The notes under the pieces: model-generated | The model's database searches: none | Told to the model about the DNA's origin: nothing | Seen by the model: the letters and a program-made list of their open reading frames with translations, nothing else | Translations under genes and position numbers: made by a program | Shown here: positions 1-5,509 of the stretch, piece after piece | Position numbering within the stretch: position 1 is the first letter of the stretch | Layout: each line of letters opens with the position of its first letter | From: Bacteroidales bacterium | GTDB taxonomy: Bacteria; Bacteroidota; Bacteroidia; Bacteroidales; F082 | Reading direction: 5' to 3' | NCBI GenBank assembly: GCA_024762735.1 | Contig: JANTGU010000174.1 | Location: 1 to 5,509 of the forward strand | Length of the DNA: 5,509 bases

Positions 1-1719
1 TGTTTGCAACCCGCCTTCAATAAGGGAGTTTTTGATAATAAGGGTTAGGCTGTCGATGTAATATTGCGAATCGTATATGCCGGATCCGCTTTCATCGTAA
101 AAAATGCAATTATACATTGAAACATTTCCATCTGTAATCCAAAAGTCGTAAACATCAGGGCTTTTACATTTCGTAAAGGTACAATTGGTTAGATAGATGC
201 TATGAGGATGGTAGCCGATAACCATTCCACTTATATCTTTTCTATCATTATTTAAAAACAGACAGCCTGTTAGTATGCTTACAAAATCACTGGCAACAGA
301 TTCGAAACCACCACCTCCTATGTACGGTGGGTGATCATAGTCGGGATAATTATTTTCAAAAATACAGTTTGTAATAAATGCAGTATCGGGTTTTAAATAT
401 TCACCACCTACAGAAAGCCCTCTGCCTCCTTTTGAATTTTTAAAACCAGAGTTAGAGCAATGCACACTTGACCGGATGCTGGTAACGGCTCCCCTGTCAT
501 TCCACCCGCTATCGACAGTAATACTGTCTAACACAACGTTTTCGTTGCTTTCGTAAATTAACAAGGCTTTTGATTGAACATTGTATCCTCCATCAAGATA
601 ACCTCCCCGTTCTAAAGTTAACTTTTTAAAACTATAGTTTGTGGTATAATGCGTAGCCATTGCCACCTTTGTAATATGCTCGGCATCCAACACCGTATTT
701 TTCATGCTTTGGCCAACAACGTAAATATAGGGACGAACATTTAAAGGATACCTTTCACCACTCAACGATTCGGAATAGGTACCATTGGCAAGATGGATGG
801 TGTTGATTTTAGAACTGTCCACTTTAATTTTCGAGTAGGCCCACGAAATGGTTTTAAGGGCTGAATCGGGTGATGTGCCTGCATTAGTATCACTACCCGT
901 TAAGGGATTTACAAATAAATCTGCATTAACAGGATTAATGTAGGCATGCTGGCAATCGAAAGTATAATTATAAGTTTGTATGCCGTTTACTGTTATATGG
1001 ACAAAAAAATACCTTGTAGGAATACTAACTGAAAAAGTATCCAAATAAAAATGAATACTATCATCACCGTTTACTGTATAAAGATCGTTTCCGTATCCTG
1101 CATAGTTGTTATAAATGCTACATCGGTTAATACTGTCGAAAGTAACTGAATTGCCGACAATAGATAAACCACCAGCTTCATAAGCACGATTGTCGTGAAT
1201 GCTTACTCCTGATAAAAAAAGAGTTGGATTATTGTTTCCTTCGCAACAAATTCCACCGGAAAAAGTGGCTGCCCTGTTATTTTTGATTACACAATTATAC
1301 ACCGAAGCATGGCTATCGTAAACACATATTCCTCCTCCCCGAAAATCTGTGAAATCAGGAGTAATATGCGCACCTTTTCCATGTTGTAAAGTAAAACCGT
1401 TGATTACCGCATTTGCTTCGTTGTGGTTTATCACGATACAACTGCTTGTTTGGTTTCCATCAATAATAGTGGAATACTTATAATTGATATCCCCCGTTGT
1501 CAGCGTTAGACTTCCGAGCGTAAGGCTTTTGCCTTTGAAATCGATATTTTCAAAATAGGTGCCCGGCCATACCAATACGGTATCACCGTTCCATGCATGG
1601 TCAATGGCATCCTGAATAGTGGTAAAATCGCCGGTGCTGTCCTGCTTTACGGTGAGGGTTTGCGCCGAGAGAGATGACGAAAACAAAAGGGTTAATAATA
1701 AAATAAAGAAAGGTTTCAT
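1..1719 (-). CDS. Secreted right-handed beta-helix (pectin-lyase-like) protein, 3' end beyond window
   Basis: The frame is open from ATG at 1719-1717 to the window edge: 573 codons, no stop, C-terminus missing. Residues 1-19 form a signal peptide (MKPFFILLLTLLFSSSLSA) with likely cleavage before Gln20, so the protein is exported. Mature sequence opens with a typical beta-helix entry (DFTTIQDAID, then GDTVLVWPGTY). Coils follow with Gly-rich turns at about 129 (GGGIC), 155 (SGGICC) and 183 (AGGLSI), spaced 26-28 residues. A second module begins near 267 with VNPLTGSDTNAGTSPDSALK, resembling the start of DUF1565-type helices. Its coils carry a repeated Cys-[ILT]-F step at Cys452, Cys486, Cys513 and Cys538. 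Family knowledge: such folds bind or cleave polysaccharides or act as adhesins; no catalytic set is evident, so function is unknown. A T9SS tail downstream is expected but unseen. The start is chosen because the signal peptide begins exactly there. No Shine-Dalgarno is visible; the leader is A/T-rich, as usual in Bacteroidota. Confidence 0.9.
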   Translation of the reverse strand, partial: MKPFFILLLTLLFSSSLSAQTLTVKQDSTGDFTTIQDAIDHAWNGDTVLVWPGTYFENIDFKGKSLTLGSLTLTTGDINYKYSTIIDGNQTSSCIVINHNEANAVINGFTLQHGKGAHITPDFTDFRGGGICVYDSHASVYNCVIKNNRAATFSGGICCEGNNNPTLFLSGVSIHDNRAYEAGGLSIVGNSVTFDSINRCSIYNNYAGYGNDLYTVNGDDSIHFYLDTFSVSIPTRYFFVHITVNGIQTYNYTFDCQHAYINPVNADLFVNPLTGSDTNAGTSPDSALKTISWAYSKIKVDSSKINTIHLANGTYSESLSGERYPLNVRPYIYVVGQSMKNTVLDAEHITKVAMATHYTTNYSFKKLTLERGGYLDGGYNVQSKALLIYESNENVVLDSITVDSGWNDRGAVTSIRSSVHCSNSGFKNSKGGRGLSVGGEYLKPDTAFITNCIFENNYPDYDHPPYIGGGGFESVASDFVSILTGCLFLNNDRKDISGMVIGYHPHSIYLTNCTFTKCKSPDVYDFWITDGNVSMYNCIFYDESGSGIYDSQYYIDSLTLIIKNSLIEGGLQT

Positions 1720-1724
1720 GTTTT

Positions 1725-1759
1725 AATGTTCAAGGTTTAAGGTTCAAAGTTTAAAGTTT
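1725..1759. repeat. Tandem 7-bp repeat array, five units
   Basis: On the plus strand five heptads stand head to tail: aatgttc, aaggttt, aaggttc, aaagttt, aaagttt, with consensus AARGTTY. On the transcribed (minus) strand it reads as alternating AAAC/GAAC followed by CTT, TTT or ATT. The array fills most of the space between the terminator hairpin and the start codon of the beta-helix gene and so would lie in that gene's leader or promoter region. Its last unit shares two bases with the hairpin stem. From memory, similar degenerate heptad arrays occur between genes in other Bacteroidota, but this was not checked. Function is unknown; it could be a slippage-prone tract, a spacer or a protein-binding site. 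Confidence 0.75.
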
Positions 1760-1794
1760 AACTTCGGCTCTGTATTTTACATAGCCGAAGTTAA
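1758..1794 (-). terminator. Hairpin after the propeller gene, probable transcription terminator
   Basis: Bases 1758-1769 (ttaacttcggct) and 1783-1794 (agccgaagttaa) are perfect 12-bp inverted complements. Inside them, after one C/T mismatch, tgta (1771-1774) pairs with taca (1778-1781) around a TTT loop. The stem begins about 10 bases past the stop codon of the propeller gene, where a terminator is expected. On the minus strand the stem is followed by AC-TTT-AAAC-TTT rather than a clean U-run, so it is not a textbook intrinsic terminator. It could instead stabilise the 3' end of the message while allowing read-through into the beta-helix gene. Confidence 0.6.
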
Positions 1795-1804
1795 TCATCT
1801 TGAT

Positions 1805-4800
1805 TTATCGATTTATTATAAAACGCTGCACTTTGGAATATTCACCCGAGGTTACCCGTAACAAATAAATGCCGTTTTTATAGTTTCGTGTGTTAACGAC
1901 ACTTCGATGCAATCCAGCCGGTTGACGCTCGTGTCGGTTTTCTAATTTTTTGCCTGTAATATTTATTATCTCGATGGCAGTGTTTTCTGTATCGGTTGTA
2001 ACATATTCAACCGTTATGCTGTTTCGTGCGGGGTTAGGGTAAACTTTTAAAGCAAGGCTGTTATCGTTGTTTACCGGTTTAACCGTTTTTTTTGTTTTAA
2101 ACGAAACAAGATAATGACTTTTTCTTTCATTTGCATTAATCTTGCGCTGCTGCCAGCCGGGTTGATTATTATTTTTTACATAGTATTCTTCTATTGCCGG
2201 TTTTGAGCTTTTTTGGGTGTTAAAATATTCGACAAAGTAAACCGTTCCCGTAGTGTCTTTGTCATACCCTCTTATCAAAACAAGCGTATCTTCCGTAAGC
2301 ACTTTACTTGCACCAATGCAGGTACCTCCAATAAAGGCTCCAATTTCAGTTGGCCGGTTGGAAGTGTCAACTTCAATAAAATAGGCGGTATAATCCTTTT
2401 TTTCAGCAAATTCAAAATGTTCGGTTGACGATTTTACATCAAACGAACCGAAAGGATTGCCGTTTTGCCAATGAAAATTGGTTATGTTGCCGCTTCCCGG
2501 TTTTAATATTACCATGTCACCATACGTTAAGTGGGGGGCACTTTTACCAATACCAACAGCACAAATCCATTGTGGATATTGTTGCCCCATGTACCAGTCT
2601 TTATAGCAAGACCAGTCTTTGGCTTTAATTTCAGTCAATTCGTCAAGTACCCCGGGAGCAATAGCATCAAAGGGGCTTTGTGTTTGATACAGCCAATATC
2701 CAATCCAGTTTTCCTTGTTGGCATACAGGGTTAATGTTTGCGAAGGGTTAGCCACATTGCCATGCATGTATAATATATTAAAACCGTCAGGGGTAATATC
2801 AAGTTTGTAACCACGGGTACTAAAGGTATTATGCAAGTCACCTTCGTAAGACCAGCCATTTGTATATATTATATTGAAAGTAGTTTTATAGGGCAGGTCA
2901 CCCACATTCTGGTCTTTAGCACTAAGATGGTAGCATGCTAACTTTTGGTATGCTGTTTCAAAATTATCTTTATGTAGCACATCGGAAGTAAGCCAATAAT
3001 CCCCTTCCTCTCCTCCATTACCGTTTCCTGTACCGTTTCCAGGTGTTCGGGGAATTGATATCCAATCGGTACCATCGCCCAGTAATAACGGTTCGCTTGC
3101 CTCGTATTCAACCACGCTTATGTTACCATGGGTACCGTTTGGAATTAAAATATGGTTGGACATTGGAGCAAACACAGGTTGGTTGGAAAAATAGAAATCG
3201 TTGTCGCCAAGTATATCCAAACTTCTGTTGTGTAAATAGGTACTCTTTAACCCGGAAGCAGCATCATCTGGATCCAGACTGTAAAGCATGGTTTGTGGTG
3301 AGGTTTCATTTTTAACAACGTACATATATAACCTGCTGTTATATGGATTCAGATTAATCGATCGACAAAAAGAAAGATTAGAGGAGGTGTAAAGCAAGGT
3401 TTGTGTCCCATCTTCGTCAATAGAATAGACATGGCCATAAGTTATCCCGTTAGTAAGATAAATGGTATTTGTTACAGGGCTGTAAGTAAAATCGTTGCAA
3501 CTACTGCTAACAGTTGTTACTGTTTCATTGCTGCAATCAAATTCTTTAAGCAAAGCCCCCATTTGAATATAACACTTGCCCAGTTTAGAAGCATCGATAC
3601 CATATGAATTAATCGTGTAGATATCGTTATCGCAGATTATTTTAGATGGGTTATCGATCCCGTTGGTATATGTAGTAACTGTGAGATCACCTGAAATTTT
3701 TATTAAAACACCATCATTACTGCTTTGTGGTTGCTGAGCCAATGGGCTAAATCCGGTATAAAAAGTACGAAAAACACCGTAAACAGATTTATTGTGGTAG
3801 TTATAATCAAAATTGGCTTTGACAAATCCCTGATTGTTAACAGAATTGTAATTAAACAGCAAGGTACTGATATAAGAGTAGTCGTTTGCATTAAAAATTT
3901 TAATTTTAATGGTGCTGGCAGTGGGTACCATATTCCCCGTTATATACAGATTTCCCTTGGGGTCGATAAACATTTTCTCGCAGTTTGATAAACCCGTTGG
4001 GTATTCGGCCACCAACGTGTTGGTAAAACCGTTATACACTTTAAAATTGGTTGTGCTGTTTTTGTTTTCAATAACAATAAACTGATTTTTAAAGGGGTTA
4101 AAAATAATATCACCTACAGGGTTGTCCATAGTAATGGTGGAAGTATTGTTGGTAGCCGTGTTTACAACAACAACGCGGCTGTTGTCGATATGCTGACGGG
4201 TAAAGAACCAGGCTTTTTGTAAACTTTTGCTAAAGGCACTTTTGTAAGCGATAGAACCTGTATTTATCGCGTTACCGGTTGTATTGTCCGCGTTTATTGT
4301 TTCTATTCCACTATTGGTAGCTTTAATAAAATAAGCATGGTTGTCGTTGGTTATTGCCCCTTTTTCGAAATAATTGGTTTTAGCGCTGACAATAGCCTGT
4401 GTACTATAGGTAAACCCGCCTACCGGCGAAAGTTGCACAACTTCATTATTTTTTCCGAGCAAATAGCTGTTGTCATTTCTTTTTGCTAACCACAGCGGTG
4501 AGTTGTCAGTTGCCGGGGTTCCCGTGGTTAGGGTTTGTATTGAATTATAGTTTGAACCATCAAAATGATACACTTGAATGTCGTAAGAAGGGCAGCCTGA
4601 ATTCCCGTCCTGTATATATCCAACAATAAGGTTATTGTTATCAATATCGTACGCTCCCGTTTTAACCTTATTATAAGCTACCGGAAACTGAGAAACAGAA
4701 TTGTAGTTTTCTCCGTCAATTACATAAACAGTTGCAGGGGCATACTCTGAACCATACGGTAAACAAAAAACTTTATGAAAGTTTCCATCGTGTACATAAA

Positions 4801-5509
4801 CAATTTTTCCTGTTTTATCGTATATGCCGATAGAGATGGTTTTACGTAATAAGAGTGTATTGCCCGAAACTTCCCAAACTTCGTAACTGCCGTTTCTGCT
4901 TAAATAAAAAATATTGTTTGTTTCATTCACCGCGATATCAAATATTTGATAAGCAGGATCAGAAGTGGAATAAAAATCGGTAAAAGAAGCGGTAAGCGTT
5001 AAGTTGCTGCCGTTTGATTGGTAAACACCGAGATAAAATCCGCTTTGGTTGCTTTGGTTTTTAATTCTACATGCCCAATATAACCTGTTGTGACTATTGT
5101 CGTAACGAATAATGTTATCGCCAAGCGATGTATTTCCATAAGGTGACGGAATAAAGAAGTTATCATCTTTTTGATTTGTTATCGTGTTTATTCTAATCAG
5201 GGTCAAGCCCGGTGTTACCACGTATAAAAAATGGTTGTTTTCGTCAACGGCCATCATGTTAAGAGTGGTAATGTCATCAAACGCGTTAAAAGGATATTGA
5301 TATTGCCCGTATTCTTCATCGTTACCACCAAAATTTATCACTGTTTTATTACCGGTATTATTTCCATCGAACGAAAGGATTTTTTTAGGGGAGTAAACAT
5401 ATACTTTGTCTGATGAACTTGAATAGGCGATGTCGTTAATAATCATACCATAACCAGGTGTGTTTAGGTTTGTGTTAAAAACCTCGTTGGTCTGAGAAAA
5501 TAAAAAATT
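1805..5509 (-). CDS. Large T9SS-secreted protein: beta-propeller-like region plus C-terminal module, 5' end beyond window
   Basis: The frame is open from the window edge at 5509 to the TAA at 1807-1805, 1234 visible residues (numbered from the edge). The first visible residues, NFLFSQTNEVF, look like the end of a signal peptide, so the true start lies a short way outside and Met22 (5446) is internal. Residues about 25-818 are rich in Asn, Tyr, Ser and Thr with blade-like strands of the YVTN/WD40 style. Two neighbouring segments near 260 and 312 (VYVIDGENYNS, VYHFDGSNYNS) repeat with a 52-residue period, so one or two beta-propellers are inferred. A Gly/Asn linker (PRTPGNGTGNGNGGEEG, 820-836) leads to a module at about 837-1152, containing NWIGYWL (934-940) and IGAFIGGTCIGAS (1056-1068), motifs seen in other Bacteroidota surface proteins. 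Residues about 1153-1234 are a T9SS type A sorting domain: LKVYPNPARNSITVEY, then NGIYLLRV and the ending QRFIINR. The protein should cross the outer membrane through T9SS and be anchored or released. No catalytic motif is seen; ligand and role are unknown. Confidence 0.92.
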   Translation of the reverse strand, partial: NFLFSQTNEVFNTNLNTPGYGMIINDIAYSSSSDKVYVYSPKKILSFDGNNTGNKTVINFGGNDEEYGQYQYPFNAFDDITTLNMMAVDENNHFLYVVTPGLTLIRINTITNQKDDNFFIPSPYGNTSLGDNIIRYDNSHNRLYWACRIKNQSNQSGFYLGVYQSNGSNLTLTASFTDFYSTSDPAYQIFDIAVNETNNIFYLSRNGSYEVWEVSGNTLLLRKTISIGIYDKTGKIVYVHDGNFHKVFCLPYGSEYAPATVYVIDGENYNSVSQFPVAYNKVKTGAYDIDNNNLIVGYIQDGNSGCPSYDIQVYHFDGSNYNSIQTLTTGTPATDNSPLWLAKRNDNSYLLGKNNEVVQLSPVGGFTYSTQAIVSAKTNYFEKGAITNDNHAYFIKATNSGIETINADNTTGNAINTGSIAYKSAFSKSLQKAWFFTRQHIDNSRVVVVNTATNNTSTITMDNPVGDIIFNPFKNQFIVIENKNSTTNFKVYNGFTNTLVAEYPTGLSNCEKMFIDPKGNLYITGNMVPTASTIKIKIFNANDYSYISTLLFNYNSVNNQGFVKANFDYNYHNKSVYGVFRTFYTGFSPLAQQPQSSNDGVLIKISGDLTVTTYTNGIDNPSKIICDNDIYTINSYGIDASKLGKCYIQMGALLKEFDCSNETVTTVSSSCNDFTYSPVTNTIYLTNGITYGHVYSIDEDGTQTLLYTSSNLSFCRSINLNPYNSRLYMYVVKNETSPQTMLYSLDPDDAASGLKSTYLHNRSLDILGDNDFYFSNQPVFAPMSNHILIPNGTHGNISVVEYEASEPLLLGDGTDWISIPRTPGNGTGNGNGGEEGDYWLTSDVLHKDNFETAYQKLACYHLSAKDQNVGDLPYKTTFNIIYTNGWSYEGDLHNTFSTRGYKLDITPDGFNILYMHGNVANPSQTLTLYANKENWIGYWLYQTQSPFDAIAPGVLDELTEIKAKDWSCYKDWYMGQQYPQWICAVGIGKSAPHLTYGDMVILKPGSGNITNFHWQNGNPFGSFDVKSSTEHFEFAEKKDYTAYFIEVDTSNRPTEIGAFIGGTCIGASKVLTEDTLVLIRGYDKDTTGTVYFVEYFNTQKSSKPAIEEYYVKNNNQPGWQQRKINANERKSHYLVSFKTKKTVKPVNNDNSLALKVYPNPARNSITVEYVTTDTENTAIEIINITGKKLENRHERQPAGLHRSVVNTRNYKNGIYLLRVTSGEYSKVQRFIINR

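Noticed and set aside
1..1719. Polysaccharide lyase or pectate lyase activity for the beta-helix protein
   Set aside because: The fold is shared by many non-enzymes, and I could not find a lyase-type catalytic Lys/Arg and calcium-binding Asp cluster in the visible part. Only the fold is called.
1740..1752. Possible Bacteroidota -7 promoter box (consensus TAnnTTTG) on the minus strand, read as AAACTTTG inside the heptad array
   Set aside because: It has one mismatch in the conserved TA, no clear -33 TTG at the right distance, and the heptad sequence itself produces such look-alikes. Not enough to call a promoter.
3703..3891. Minus-strand 62-residue frame with hydrophobic stretches
   Set aside because: It lies wholly inside the large gene in another frame; its hydrophobic look follows from the AT-rich Asn/Tyr codons of the real protein.
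2213..3988. Several plus-strand open frames of 67-90 codons, for example 3043-3315 and 3725-3988
   Set aside because: They lie opposite the long propeller gene, have no recognisable domains and overlap one another. They are shadows of the real reading frame.
5231..5413. Plus-strand 60-codon frame near the window edge
   Set aside because: It is antisense to the propeller gene's N-terminal region and has no domain or signal; a shadow frame.
1..5509. Idea that the window holds a novel defence, mobile or RNA-based system
   Set aside because: No nuclease, transposase, reverse transcriptase, integrase or CRISPR-like repeat was seen, and no structured RNA beyond the terminator hairpin. Both genes are ordinary classes of exported repeat proteins for T9SS bacteria.

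Overview
The window comes from a member of the Bacteroidota, probably a Bacteroidales- or Flavobacteria-like bacterium or an uncultured relative. The evidence is a C-terminal type IX secretion (T9SS) type A sorting domain, the signal-peptide style of both proteins (cleavage just before Gln), AT-rich DNA, and no recognisable Shine-Dalgarno sequence before the one start codon that is visible. No gene symbol can be assigned with confidence.

Both genes lie on the minus strand and both are cut by the window edges. The first in transcription order (5509 to 1805) is a very large secreted protein. Only the end of its signal peptide is inside the window. It then has about 800 residues of beta-propeller-like sequence, a Gly/Asn linker, a roughly 315-residue C-terminal module and a T9SS tail. 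An 85-bp intergenic gap follows. It holds a strong inverted repeat, likely a terminator, that runs directly into a tandem array of five 7-bp units. The second gene (1719 to 1) starts with a clean signal peptide and encodes a two-module right-handed beta-helix (pectin-lyase-like) protein. It is open for all 573 codons and runs off the window, so its C-terminus is unseen.

The two genes look like neighbouring cell-surface or secreted proteins of the large repeat-rich kind common in T9SS organisms. Neither shows a catalytic motif that would fix a substrate. I see no RNA gene, mobile element, CRISPR array, or regulatory or defence system. The plus strand shows only open frames opposite the coding sequence. 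The most interesting points are the heptad array fused to the terminator hairpin, the shared Gln after the signal peptide in both proteins, and the unusual domain chain of the large protein.
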